Source: Devosia sp. (lineage in GTDB: Bacteria; Pseudomonadota; Alphaproteobacteria; Rhizobiales; Devosiaceae). From it: a stretch of DNA of 64,000 nt. Both the position numbers and the translations under genes were made by a program. Of this stretch, positions 8,610-16,910 are shown in pieces. The notes under the pieces were generated by a model. The model saw only the letters and a program-made list of their open reading frames with translations. It was not told the origin of the DNA and did no database searches. The DNA is taken from NCBI RefSeq assembly GCF_025809055.1, contig NZ_CP075529.1, positions 1,922,001 through 1,986,000 on the forward strand, given 5' to 3'. How positions within the stretch are numbered: position 1 is the first letter of the stretch; each line of letters begins with the position of its first letter.

Positions 8610-9389
8610 ATGATCCGCACGCTTTTGACCACCTCGGCTGTTGCCCTGGTCCTCAGCACCGCCGCCATTGCCCAGACTGCTACGCCGGAGACCCCGGCCC
8701 CGGACACTACGACCGAGCAGCCGGCTGATACCGCGACCGATCCGGCCGCTCCTGCAGCCGGTGATACGGCGACCGACCCCGCTGCTCCGGCAGACGACGC
8801 GGCAGAGGACCCGATGGCACCGGCTGACGATGCGGCTGCTCCGGCCGATGACGCGGCTGCACCGGCTGATGACGCCGCTGCCCCTGCCGACACCATGGAA
8901 TCCGATGCCGAAATGGCCGATGAGCCTTGGGACATGTCCGCAGGCTACATGGCCGGCGAAGGTGATGCCCTGGTGTCTCAGGTCCTGGGTGCCCCGATCT
9001 TCTCCAGCGGCGCTGAAGACGCCGAGCAGATCGGTACCGTCAATGACCTGGTGATCTCCGCCGATGGCGAAATCCATGCCGTGGTGATCGGTGTTGGTGG
9101 CTTCCTCGGCATCGGTGAAAAGAGCGTCGCCGTCGACTTCCAGTCGCTGGAATACACGGTGGCCTTCGACCAGACCGATCGCTGGGTGCTGGGCACCACG
9201 GCCGAAGCCCTGACGGCTGCCCCGGACTTCGTCTGGGAAGCTGACGCCGCTGCCGATGCAGCGATGGATCCTGCCATGGCTCCGGCCGATGGCATGGCGC
9301 CCGCTGATCCGGCCATGGCTCCGGCCGATCCGGCAGCTGATCCTGCCGCCGCTCCGGCCGAGCCGGCCGCAGAGCCCGTCACCCAGTAA
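8610..9389 (+). CDS. Secreted PRC-barrel domain protein with Ala/Asp/Pro repeats
   Basis: 259 residues: signal peptide (1-22, cleavage after AIA), a low-complexity acidic linker dominated by APADDAA repeats (about 25-95), one PRC-barrel domain (VLGAPIFSS through VAVDFQSLEYT, about 118-175) and a second proline/alanine-rich tail with PADPAMA repeats. Periplasmic or surface-attached proteins of this design are common in rhizobia; function unknown. The ATG at 8610 has taaggag seven bases before it; an earlier in-frame start at 8529 lacks a ribosome binding site and would hide the signal peptide. Confidence 0.85.
   Translation: MIRTLLTTSAVALVLSTAAIAQTATPETPAPDTTTEQPADTATDPAAPAAGDTATDPAAPADDAAEDPMAPADDAAAPADDAAAPADDAAAPADTMESDAEMADEPWDMSAGYMAGEGDALVSQVLGAPIFSSGAEDAEQIGTVNDLVISADGEIHAVVIGVGGFLGIGEKSVAVDFQSLEYTVAFDQTDRWVLGTTAEALTAAPDFVWEADAAADAAMDPAMAPADGMAPADPAMAPADPAADPAAAPAEPAAEPVTQ
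8817..8879 (+). repeat. Three 21-bp tandem repeats inside the PRC-barrel gene
   Basis: Units 8817-8837, 8838-8858 and 8859-8879 each encode APADDAA; a partial fourth follows. The unit is in frame, so copy-number change would alter linker length without breaking the gene. Confidence 0.8.
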
Positions 9390-9407
9390 TCTCGGTGACC
9401 CAATACG

Positions 9408-9434
9408 AAAGGCCCGCTTCGGCGGGCCTTTTTT
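9408..9434 (+). terminator. Intrinsic terminator after the PRC-barrel gene
   Basis: Stem GGCCCGC/GCGGGCC with a TTCG loop, followed by six T. The same stem-loop recurs at 63203-63222. Confidence 0.9.
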
Positions 9435-9465
9435 CATGCGGTCGTGCTCGAGCGTTTCACCCTCA

Positions 9466-9612
9466 AACTGAACCATCGCCTTCATCGCCCCCTCTCCCCT
9501 CAAGGGAGAGGGATGGGGTGAGGGGTGAAAGTCTCTCGGCAAATATGTGAGTGTGAACCCCTCATCCGGCGCTTCGCGCCACCTTCTCCCCTCAGGGGAG
9601 AAGGGAAAGGCT
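9466..9612. repeat. Intergenic repeat, pyrimidine/purine hairpin family
   Basis: Two hairpin parts: one centred on CTCCCCTCAAGGGAG (9494-9509) followed by ATGGGGTGAGGGG, and one centred on TCTCCCCTCAGGGGAGA (9585-9601). Copies with the same flanks (AACCATCGCC near one end, TCCGTCTTTTC at the other) occur at 16276-16455 and, reversed and diverged, at 35929-36060. It fills the gap between the convergent PRC-barrel and fliJ genes. Confidence 0.8.
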
Positions 9613-9650
9613 CCGTCTTTTCAGTCCTATCGCGAAGCGGGCTAGACTGC

Positions 9651-10064
9651 CTACTGGCGCTGAAACCGCAGACGCGCGACTTCGTCATACTCGGCCTGCT
9701 CGGCCTTGTTCTGTTCGTCGCGTTCCCGCTGATGCTCGCGCTGGTCGAGCAGTTCGACCTTCTTGAGGTCCTCGAGCGCCTCGGCCAGTGCATCCTGCGC
9801 TGCCTCGAGCTTGCCCTTCATGTCATTGGCCGACGCCAGGAGGTTGTCGCGGCGCGTCAGGGCAGCCTTGGCAAAGGTTGAATAGGCGAAATGGGCGACA
9901 TCGGAAATGCCGGTCTTGGTGTGCTCGACTTCGATCTGCTGGTCGAGTTCGGACGCCATGCGCTCGAAATCGGCGATCATCATTTCGATCTGGGCAACCT
10001 GACGGCGCTTCTCGTCCACCTGGAACTTCTTGAGCCGAATGAGGCTCTCGCTGCGCGATTTCAA
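9651..10064 (-). CDS. fliJ: Flagellar export protein FliJ
   Basis: 137 residues, almost entirely alpha-helical coiled coil rich in Glu, Lys, Gln and Ala (LIRLKKFQVDEKRRQVAQIE near the N-terminus). FliJ is the central stalk of the FliI ATPase ring that couples it to FlhA. Sequence conservation is weak; the call relies on length, coiled-coil pattern and position 63 bases downstream of fliI on the same strand. Confidence 0.85.
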   Translation of the reverse strand: MKSRSESLIRLKKFQVDEKRRQVAQIEMMIADFERMASELDQQIEVEHTKTGISDVAHFAYSTFAKAALTRRDNLLASANDMKGKLEAAQDALAEALEDLKKVELLDQREHQRERDEQNKAEQAEYDEVARLRFQRQ

Positions 10065-10127
10065 GACCTGTACTCCTTACACATCAAGTCAGTTCCGGAA
10101 CCGGGCCAATACAACGACCCGCCTCCA

Positions 10128-11456
10128 TCAGTCCCCCGCGTCCGCCTCGGCCACGATCCCGGCAAGCATGGCATAGCCCTGCCCGATCGTGGTCGTTTCA
10201 TCCCGCGCCTGCCCAAGAAAGGCCTCGAGGCGCGGATTGATGGCGATCGCGCGGTCCACATTCGGATCTGACCCTTTCCGGTAAGCCCCCAGCCGGATCA
10301 GCTCCTCCATGTCCGAATAGATGGACATGAGCTCCCGCGCCCGCGTCAGGGTCGGCCGGACCTCTTCCGGCACGCAGCCTGGCATGGTGCGCGAGATGGA
10401 CCGGAGCACATTGACGGCCGGGTAACGCCCCCGTTCGGCAATGCCGCGTTCCATCACAATGTGCCCGTCGAGAATGCCGCGTACGGCATCCGCTATGGGT
10501 TCATTGTGATCATCACCTTCCACCAAAACGGTAAATAGACCGGTAATGGAGCCCGAATTGGGCTTGCCCGGTCCGGCCCGCTCGAGAAGACGCGGCAATT
10601 CGGTGAAGACGGTGGGCGGATAGCCCTTGGCCGTGGGCGGTTCGCCGATCGACAGGCCGATCTCGCGCTGGGCCATGGCAAAGCGGGTGAGGCTGTCCAT
10701 CATGCACAGCACCCGCTTGCCGGCGTCGCGGAAATATTCGCTGAGCGCCATGGTCACATAGGCCGCCTGCCGCCGCATCAGCGCCGCCTCGTCGGACGTC
10801 GCCACCACGACGACGGCGCGTGCCAGGCCCTCCTCACCCAGATATTCCTGGATGAATTCGTGCACCTCCCGGCCGCGCTCGCCGATCAGCCCGATCACCG
10901 ACACATCGACATCGGTATTGCGCGCCAGCATCGACATCAGCACCGACTTGCCGACACCCGACCCGGCAAAGATGCCCATGCGCTGGCCTTCGCACATTGT
11001 GGCAAAGGTATTGAGGCACCGGACCCCCAGTTCCACCGGCTCGCCGACCCGCGCCCGGTCATGGGCAGCAAGGGGAGACTGGCGCAACCCGTAGCTCATG
11101 GCGCCGCGTGGCAGCGGGCCCAGCCCGTCGATCGGCTCGCCCATGGCATTGACCACGCGGCCGAGCCAGCCTTCCGAGGGGCTCACGGCGCCATCATGCC
11201 GGCGGAACACCGCCTTGCAACCAAGGCGCACCCCGCTCAATTCGCCAAAGGGCAGGCACAGCGCGTGCCCGTCGCGGAAGCCGATGATTTCGGCAGCCAG
11301 CTGGCCGCCATCGCTGGCTTCGATCAGCACCCGTCCGCCCACGCGCAGTTCGCGGACCGGCCCGATGATCTCGATCAAAAGGCCCTGAACCGACTTGACC
11401 CGCCCGAAGACTTCCACGTCTTCGATGGCGTCGATGGCCGATATCAGTGCTTTCAT
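10128..11456 (-). CDS. fliI: Flagellum-specific ATPase FliI
   Basis: 442 residues with the F1-beta-like fold: Walker A GSGVGKS (about 165-171), the LIGERGREVHEFI segment, Walker B region RVLCMMDSLTRFA and the glycine-rich GEPPTAKGYPPTVF. FliI powers and orders protein export through the flagellar apparatus. With fliJ it forms a two-gene operon, divergent from ctrA across a 421-base gap. A near-perfect CtrA box (11525-11539) about 70 bases upstream suggests cell-cycle control, as for early flagellar genes in Caulobacter. Confidence 0.97.
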   Translation of the reverse strand: MKALISAIDAIEDVEVFGRVKSVQGLLIEIIGPVRELRVGGRVLIEASDGGQLAAEIIGFRDGHALCLPFGELSGVRLGCKAVFRRHDGAVSPSEGWLGRVVNAMGEPIDGLGPLPRGAMSYGLRQSPLAAHDRARVGEPVELGVRCLNTFATMCEGQRMGIFAGSGVGKSVLMSMLARNTDVDVSVIGLIGERGREVHEFIQEYLGEEGLARAVVVVATSDEAALMRRQAAYVTMALSEYFRDAGKRVLCMMDSLTRFAMAQREIGLSIGEPPTAKGYPPTVFTELPRLLERAGPGKPNSGSITGLFTVLVEGDDHNEPIADAVRGILDGHIVMERGIAERGRYPAVNVLRSISRTMPGCVPEEVRPTLTRARELMSIYSDMEELIRLGAYRKGSDPNVDRAIAINPRLEAFLGQARDETTTIGQGYAMLAGIVAEADAGD

Positions 11457-11877
11457 GGCTCGCCAGCGCGCATCACTATGGTTTCCACCTCGGCTCGAAT
11501 CGTCGCCGTGTCGCGAATCGGACCGTAACCGATCGTTAACCGAAAAGCTTTATTGGCAATGATGATCGGCGAAATCCGCCCGGCGCCCTCATTGCGCCCA
11601 AACCACCCCCAAATGCTACGATTGCTTGAGTCCCGAGAGTCGCTTGTCAGGCTTTCTTAATGTTCTACCTTAAGAAATTTTTGTATCATTTATCTTTGTT
11701 TTTCAACGAGTTAAATTAAATTCACCTTACCGCCGTTTGCGTATTGCGGATCAGAATTAAACTTTGTTAACTAGTTGGGCTTAGGCTTCAGTCATATCCA
11801 GTAGGGTTGGAGCGGGACGGGCAATTTGGCCTTGCCTCCCGCAGGTTCCAGCAGGAACGAATGACAAGGGGAATATA
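11457..11877. promoter_or_regulatory. Divergent fliI/ctrA control region with GANTC cluster
   Basis: A 421-base gap, strikingly AT-rich near ctrA (11650-11770). GANTC sites, the target of the CcrM methylase, occur at 11497-11501, 11515-11519, 11628-11632 and 11637-11641. TTAA elements occur at 11657, 11670, 11711, 11716, 11757 and 11767; the last pair is TTAA-N6-TTAA, one base short of a CtrA box. In Caulobacter ctrA transcription depends on DNA methylation state and CtrA feedback; the same arrangement is plausible here. Confidence 0.65.
11525..11539 (-). promoter_or_regulatory. CtrA-type box upstream of fliI
   Basis: GTAA-N7-TTAA, seven of eight consensus bases, followed by CC. It lies about 70 bases before the fliI start. 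The core GTAACCGATCGTTAA is nearly identical to the box at 54466-54480. Confidence 0.5.
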
Positions 11878-12585
11878 ATGCGGGTACTCCTTATTGAGGA
11901 CGATAGCGCCACGGCGCAGAGCATCGAACTGATGCTGAAGTCCGAAAGTTTCAACGTCTATACCACCGACCTGGGTGAAGAAGGCGTCGATCTCGGTAAG
12001 CTCTACGACTACGACATCATCCTTCTCGATCTGAACCTGCCAGACATGAGCGGCTACGAAGTGCTGCGCACTCTGCGGGTGGCCAAGGTTCAGACCCCGA
12101 TCCTGATCCTGTCCGGCCTGGCCGGTATCGAGGACAAGGTTCGCGGACTCGGCTTCGGTGCCGACGACTATATGACCAAGCCCTTCCACAAGGACGAACT
12201 CGTGGCCCGCATCCACGCCATCGTCCGCCGCTCCAAGGGCCATGCCCAGTCGGTCATCTCGACCGGCGACCTCATGGTCAACCTCGACACCAAGACCGTC
12301 GAGGTTCAGAGCCAGCGCGTGCATCTGACCGGCAAGGAATACCAGATGCTGGAGCTGCTCTCGCTGCGCAAGGGCACCACCCTCACCAAGGAAATGTTCC
12401 TCAACCACCTCTATGGTGGCATGGACGAGCCGGAACTGAAGATCATCGACGTCTTCATCTGCAAGCTCCGCAAGAAACTTTCCGTCGCCACCGGTGGCAA
12501 GAACTACATCGAGACCGTCTGGGGCCGCGGCTATGTGCTGCGCGAGCCGGACGAGAACGAAGTTTACAATGAAAATGTCGCCTGA
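11878..12585 (+). CDS. ctrA: Cell-cycle master response regulator CtrA
   Basis: 235 residues: receiver domain with acidic residues Asp8/Asp9 and phosphoacceptor Asp51, KPFHKDEL at its end, then an OmpR-type winged helix whose recognition region (KIIDVFICKLRKKL and VWGRGYVLREP) is typical of CtrA. CtrA controls replication, division, flagellar and envelope genes in alphaproteobacteria. The protein ends in NENVA, hydrophobic like the ClpXP degradation tag of Caulobacter CtrA (which ends AA). The ATG has aagggga upstream. Phosphate should arrive via ChpT (16911-17591) and degradation be aided by RcdA (53110-53628), both in this window. Confidence 0.98.
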   Translation: MRVLLIEDDSATAQSIELMLKSESFNVYTTDLGEEGVDLGKLYDYDIILLDLNLPDMSGYEVLRTLRVAKVQTPILILSGLAGIEDKVRGLGFGADDYMTKPFHKDELVARIHAIVRRSKGHAQSVISTGDLMVNLDTKTVEVQSQRVHLTGKEYQMLELLSLRKGTTLTKEMFLNHLYGGMDEPELKIIDVFICKLRKKLSVATGGKNYIETVWGRGYVLREPDENEVYNENVA

Positions 12586-12611
12586 CCCCAAAAGGTCCAT
12601 GCGATAGGATC

Positions 12612-12638
12612 AACCCCGCGCCCAGGCGCGGGGTTTTT
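12612..12638 (+). terminator. Intrinsic terminator of ctrA
   Basis: Stem AACCCCGCGCC/GGCGCGGGGTT with a short loop and T-tract. Confidence 0.92.
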
Positions 12639-12717
12639 GTTTGCGGCCGGTCCTCTGTGTCCCGGAACTGCATCTGTTCCCCCGCGTTGCGCCCAGAGCA
12701 ACAAAAAGGGGGAAATC

Positions 12718-13875
12718 ATGTCGGACATGTCGCAACGCCTTCGCGAACCGCTTGTCATCGCCATTCTGGTCGTGGCCGTAGCCGGCTGGCTGGCCTTTCT
12801 CGCCATGTGGATCAACACATCCGGTGAAAGCGACCGGCTGCGAGCCGAAATCAATCAATTGACCGCCGAGCAGACCGAGGCCAATCGGCTTCTCGAGGAG
12901 CGCGAGGCGAGCCAGGGCACTCTCGAAGAGTTGACCGCCGCCCGCGACGCCGCGCAGCAGGAGAGCGAAACGGCCACCGCCGCCCTTGCCGATATCAACA
13001 CCGCGCTCGAAACCCGCCAGCAGGAACTCGACGGTATCAACGAGGCTCTGTCGACGCGCCAGCAGGAGGCGACGGCCCTCACCGCGCAGGTCGACGAGGC
13101 CCAGGATCGCACCGAAGAACTGGCCTCGCGCCAGGCCAGCCTGCAATCGGAAATCGATAGCTCCGGCCGGCAATTGCAGGATGTTGGCGGACGCCTCGAA
13201 GAAGCCCGCCGCCAGGAGGAGACAGCAACCGCCAATCTGGCGCAACTGATCGAGGAAGCCGCCAACACGACCGCAAGCCTGGCCGAGGCACAGAGCCAGT
13301 TGCAGTCCGCACGGGGTGAACTCACCACCGCCCAGCAGCAATTGGCCGATACCACGGCTCAGACCGAGGAAGCCGGTGCGCAGGTCGCGGCCCTTGAGGC
13401 CCAGGTCACCGAACTCGAAGACAGGCGCACCACGCTTGAAAGCGATGTCGCCGGCTACGAGCAGCAATTGTCGACGCTGCAGCCGCAGGTGGCCGAACTG
13501 ACAAGTACCCTGGCGCAGCGCTCAAGCGAACTCGAAGCCGTTGAGGCCGAAATCGGTGCCGGCATGCCGTCCGCACCGGCAGGAACGCAGTTTGCCGTCT
13601 CCGCCGAGGGTCAGGCCAATGGCCTCTCCCTGACGCTCAATGACGATGGCAGCTTTGAAATGCGCGACCGTATCAACCGCGCGGTGACCGGTGCCTATGA
13701 GCTGTCCGGCGGCAACCTGGTCCTGTCCGACGCCGTTGGCCGCCTCGGCGATGCGACATTCCCCATGACCTGCCCCGTGGACGAAGACGATGGCGGTCTC
13801 ACCATCGGCGCGGCCGAGGCCTGCCCCCTCTCCGGCCTGCGTTTCGAGCGGGTAGAGGCTGACCCCGCCCAATAG
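12718..13875 (+). CDS. Membrane-anchored coiled-coil protein, function unknown
   Basis: 385 residues: a short cytoplasmic N-terminus, one membrane helix (about 12-32, VIAILVVAVAGWLAFLAMWI), then some 240 residues of coiled coil rich in Gln, Glu and Ala with repeated EL/TAQ heptads, and a C-terminal globular domain of about 95 residues (LTLNDDGSFEMRD through LSGLRFERVE) that looks like a small beta-barrel with two cysteines. The design suggests a periplasmic coiled coil tethered to the inner membrane, perhaps for envelope organisation; that is inference. The ATG at 12718 follows a strong aaaaaggggga; its own terminators flank it, so it is a single-gene unit. Confidence 0.75.
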   Translation: MSDMSQRLREPLVIAILVVAVAGWLAFLAMWINTSGESDRLRAEINQLTAEQTEANRLLEEREASQGTLEELTAARDAAQQESETATAALADINTALETRQQELDGINEALSTRQQEATALTAQVDEAQDRTEELASRQASLQSEIDSSGRQLQDVGGRLEEARRQEETATANLAQLIEEAANTTASLAEAQSQLQSARGELTTAQQQLADTTAQTEEAGAQVAALEAQVTELEDRRTTLESDVAGYEQQLSTLQPQVAELTSTLAQRSSELEAVEAEIGAGMPSAPAGTQFAVSAEGQANGLSLTLNDDGSFEMRDRINRAVTGAYELSGGNLVLSDAVGRLGDATFPMTCPVDEDDGGLTIGAAEACPLSGLRFERVEADPAQ

Positions 13876-13892
13876 ACCCCGGCTTGCTTCAC

Positions 13893-13924
13893 ATCGCGGC
13901 GCTTCGGCGCCGCGATCTTTTTTT
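13893..13924 (+). terminator. Intrinsic terminator of the coiled-coil gene
   Basis: Stem ATCGCGGCGC/GCGCCGCGAT around TTCG, followed by a T-rich tail. Confidence 0.92.
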
Positions 13925-13938
13925 CACCCTGCCCCCGG

Positions 13939-13999
13939 TGTCGAATTCACCGCGGCCCGCTCGTCACCCTGTCACAGTCGCAATCGCGACAGAACAGGG
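13939..13999 (+). promoter_or_regulatory. ECF42-like promoter and inverted repeat
   Basis: TGTCGA (13939-13944), a 17-base spacer, then CGTC (13962-13965): this agrees with the motif reported for ECF42 sigma factors (TGTCGA at -35, CGA/TC at -10). Immediately after lies an inverted repeat, CCCTGT (13967-13972) with ACAGGG (13994-13999) and inner TCGC/GCGA, which would form a hairpin at the start of the transcript next to the ribosome binding site. Promoter assignment is by motif only. Confidence 0.55.
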
Positions 14000-14008
14000 A
14001 GACCAACC

Positions 14009-14872
14009 ATGATCCGCAGCCTCATACTCGCCAGCGCCATCCTGGCAACCACGCTTCCCGCGCTCGGCGAGCCCGTCGGCGACTATGTCGATGTCAACGG
14101 CATGCGCATGTATTACGAGAAGTCCGGCAGCGGCGACCCTCTGATTGTCCTGCACGGCGCCTATATGAACATCCCTACCATGGGTACAATCATCGGGCGC
14201 CTGGCAGAGACCCACGAGGTTTACGCGCTCGAAACACAGGGTCATGGCCGCACCAATGACCTCGACCGCCCCATCACCTATCCAAACATGGCCGGTGACG
14301 TTGCCGCCTTCATGGATGCCGTCGGCATCGAGAAAGCCGATATCGTGGGCTATTCCATGGGCGCCGCGACCGGCCTCAGGCTGGCCATCGACCACCCCGA
14401 AAAGGTCGACCAGCTGGTGGCTGTCTCTGTGTCCTACGACATGGAGGGCGCGCAGCCCGAATTTCTGGCCATGATCCCGACCATGGCGCCCGAAATGTTC
14501 ATCGGCTCGCCCATGGAGGATGCCTGGAAGCAGTTCGCACCCGACCCGGACGGGTTCCGCCCATTCGTCGAACGCATGATCGCCCTTGAGCACGAGCCGC
14601 TGGCCTGGGGCGAGGATGTCGGCAAGCTTGACGTGCCGGTGCTGATCATTGCCGGCGATGCCGACATGATGACGCTCGAACATCTGGTCAGCATGTTCAA
14701 GCTGCTCGGCGGCGGCATGGCGGGCGACATGGGCAACCCGCTCTCGACCTCACGCCTCGCCATTCTTCCGGCGACCTCGCATACGGCGGTCATCGACCAG
14801 ACCGATCTCCTGATGGGTTTCATTGACCCCTTCCTCAAGGGCGAGACACCCAAGGGCATGTTCGATCAGTAA
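14009..14872 (+). CDS. Exported alpha/beta hydrolase
   Basis: 287 residues with a signal peptide (1-20, cleavage after ALG). Alpha/beta-hydrolase core: oxyanion HG region VLHGAY (47-52), nucleophile elbow GYSMG with Ser116, acid in AGDAD (Asp217) and catalytic His258 (SHTAV). Substrate unknown; close to the esterase/peroxidase-like group. The gene sits directly behind an ECF42-type promoter and 109 bases before an ECF42-like sigma gene on the same strand, so it is probably a target of that sigma factor. Confidence 0.85.
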   Translation: MIRSLILASAILATTLPALGEPVGDYVDVNGMRMYYEKSGSGDPLIVLHGAYMNIPTMGTIIGRLAETHEVYALETQGHGRTNDLDRPITYPNMAGDVAAFMDAVGIEKADIVGYSMGAATGLRLAIDHPEKVDQLVAVSVSYDMEGAQPEFLAMIPTMAPEMFIGSPMEDAWKQFAPDPDGFRPFVERMIALEHEPLAWGEDVGKLDVPVLIIAGDADMMTLEHLVSMFKLLGGGMAGDMGNPLSTSRLAILPATSHTAVIDQTDLLMGFIDPFLKGETPKGMFDQ

Positions 14873-14981
14873 AAAATGATGCCGGGGACCATTTTCCCCG
14901 GCTTCCCTCTTGACCAGAAGGCGTTCTCGCCCATGCTCTCGCCCGTCATAGACACGGACCGTCATCGGGAGGGTGCAGGCC

Positions 14982-16259
14982 ATGGGCGAGGCAGCAACGC
15001 AAAGCCGCCGCGAAACCGATCGCGCCATCAACGCCGTCTGGCGGGTCGAGCAGGCGCGGGTCATTGCCGGGCTGACCCGTATGGTGCGCGATATTTCCCT
15101 CGCCGAGGAACTGGCCCAGGATGCCCTGATGGCCGCGCTCCGGGCCTGGCCGGAAAGCGGCGTGCCGCGCAATCCCGGCGCCTGGCTCATGCAGGCCGGC
15201 AAGCGCAAGGCCATCGACTACTTCCGTCACCGCAAGATGGCATCCGGCAAGCTCGAGGAAATCGGCCGCACCATGGAGGAGGACGTGGCTGATACCGAGT
15301 CCGCTCTCCATGACCACCTGGACGATGATGTCGGCGACGATCTCCTGCGGCTGATCTTCACCTCCTGCCACCCTATCCTGCCCGCCGAGTCGCGCGTGGC
15401 GCTGACGCTGCGTCTTTTGGGTGGGCTGACCACCGAAGAGATCGCCCGCGCATTTCTGGCCAATGACACCACCATCGGCCAGCGCATCGTGCGCGCCAAG
15501 CGCACCATTGCCGAGGCTGGTGTGCCCTTCGAAGTGCCGCGCGGGCCCGATCGCGACGAGCGCCTGGCCTCGGTGCTCGGGGTTCTCTACCTCATCTTCA
15601 ATGAAGGCTATTCGGCCACCGCCGGACAGGACTGGATGCGGCCGCAGCTCTGCGAGGAAGCCATGCGCCTGGGCCGCGTGCTGGCCGGGTTGATGGCCGA
15701 AGAGCCCGAGGTGCACGGCCTGTTGGCGCTGATGGAATTGCAGCATTCCCGGGTGCGGGCCCGCACCGATGCCAAGGGCAATCCGGTCCTCCTGCCCGAC
15801 CAGAACCGGGCCCTGTGGGATCAGTTGATGATCCGCCGCGGGCTCGATGGCCTCAACCGCGCGCAACAGCAGGGCGGCGCCATGGGCCCCTATACGCTGC
15901 AGGCCGCCATTGCCGCCTGCCATGCCCGTGCCCGCACTGCCGATGACACCAACTGGGCCCAGATCGCCAGCCTCTACACCATCCTCAACCAGATCACACC
16001 CTCGCCGATCATCGAGCTCAACCGGGCCGTGGCCGTGTCCATGGCGGATGGGCCTGCGGCGGCCCTGCCGCTGATCGACGCCCTGCGCGAGGCACCGGCC
16101 TTGGCGAACTATCACCTGCTCTATGGCGTGCGCGGCGACCTGCTGCACAAACTGGGCCGGCTGGACGAAGCCAGCGCCGAGTTCCGGAAGGCGGCGGACC
16201 TCACCCGCAATGAGCGCGAAAAGGCGTTCCTATTGGCCCGCGCGGACAATCGAAACTAG
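14982..16259 (+). CDS. ECF42-type RNA polymerase sigma factor with C-terminal TPR extension
   Basis: 425 residues, far longer than a typical ECF sigma factor. Region 2 (AEELAQDALMAALRAW and NPGAWLMQAGKRKAIDYFRH) and region 4 (ALTLRLLGGLTTEEIARAFL ... IGQRIVRAKR) occupy the first 180 residues; the remaining 240 are helical repeats ending in a TPR-like motif (LGRLDEASAEFRKAADL). This is the ECF42 architecture. These sigma factors have no anti-sigma; the C-terminal extension is thought to control them. Usually they neighbour DGPF/YCII-like proteins, which are absent here. ATG at 14982 is chosen because ggagg (14968-14972) lies ten bases upstream; GTG at 14973 is in frame. Confidence 0.9.
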   Translation: MGEAATQSRRETDRAINAVWRVEQARVIAGLTRMVRDISLAEELAQDALMAALRAWPESGVPRNPGAWLMQAGKRKAIDYFRHRKMASGKLEEIGRTMEEDVADTESALHDHLDDDVGDDLLRLIFTSCHPILPAESRVALTLRLLGGLTTEEIARAFLANDTTIGQRIVRAKRTIAEAGVPFEVPRGPDRDERLASVLGVLYLIFNEGYSATAGQDWMRPQLCEEAMRLGRVLAGLMAEEPEVHGLLALMELQHSRVRARTDAKGNPVLLPDQNRALWDQLMIRRGLDGLNRAQQQGGAMGPYTLQAAIAACHARARTADDTNWAQIASLYTILNQITPSPIIELNRAVAVSMADGPAAALPLIDALREAPALANYHLLYGVRGDLLHKLGRLDEASAEFRKAADLTRNEREKAFLLARADNRN

Positions 16260-16275
16260 ACCGTCTGACCTGTGA

Positions 16276-16455
16276 GTTGAACCATCGCCTCCATCGCCCC
16301 CTCGCCCCTCCGGGGAGAGGGTTGGGGTGAGGGGTCAAAGCCCCGGGCCATCGCCATTCTGAACCCTTCAACCAGCCTGTCGCGCCGCCCAGGATCAAGT
16401 CTGGGGCAGGCTCTTCTCCCTGTCGGGAAGGGAGGGGTTCCGTCTTTTCCAACGT
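16276..16455. repeat. Intergenic repeat, pyrimidine/purine hairpin family
   Basis: Second copy of the family at 9466-9612: AACCATCGCC start, CTCGCCCCTCCGGGGAGAGG hairpin, then a segment containing CCAGGATCAAGTCTGGGG and an end TCCGTCTTTTCC. The middle segment is also present, reversed, in the copy at 35929-36060 but not at 9466. It separates convergent genes. Confidence 0.8.
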
Positions 16456-16463
16456 GAAGATAT

Positions 16464-16835
16464 CTAGGCGACTGCGGCCTGGGGCACGTCGAACTTGGCT
16501 TCGAGCACGGTGCGGTCGAACGGCTTCATCATATAGTCGTCGGCACCGGCCTTGAGGGCCATGGCGACCGCGCCGATGTCGTTCTCCACCGTGCAATAGA
16601 TGACCCGGGGCTTTTCGCCGCCGACATAGGCGCGCAGGAGTTTCAGAAATTCCAGCCCGCTCATGATCGGCATCTGCCAGTCGAGGAAGATCGCGTCCGG
16701 CATCTGCTGCCGGCACTTGTCATAGGCTTCCTGCCCGTCCTCGGCCTCATCGACACTGTAGTCGAGGTCTTCGAGGATACGGCGGGCCACTTTGCGCACT
16801 ACGCTGGAATCGTCAACGATCAGACAGCTTCGCAT
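16464..16835 (-). CDS. Single-domain response regulator (CheY-like)
   Basis: 123 residues, receiver only: acidic pair Asp8/Asp9, phosphoacceptor Asp52 (LDWQMPIMSG), conserved Thr in YCTVEND and Lys in YMMKPFDR. No output domain, so it must act through protein contact or as a phosphate relay. It lies 75 bases downstream of chpT on the same strand. It does not look like CpdR or DivK by motif. Placement next to the phosphotransferase suggests it exchanges phosphate with ChpT, but a chemotaxis or other role is possible. Confidence 0.85.
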   Translation of the reverse strand: MRSCLIVDDSSVVRKVARRILEDLDYSVDEAEDGQEAYDKCRQQMPDAIFLDWQMPIMSGLEFLKLLRAYVGGEKPRVIYCTVENDIGAVAMALKAGADDYMMKPFDRTVLEAKFDVPQAAVA

Positions 16836-16910
16836 GTCGGGCCCCGCCAGAATGTGGTCGGACCCGAATATGCAGGGTAACTGGTTGGCGAATAGTTAGC
16901 GTAATCGCCG

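Noticed and set aside
11757..11770. TTAA-N6-TTAA near ctrA as a CtrA box
   Set aside because: The spacer is one base short of the required seven; reported only as part of the control region.
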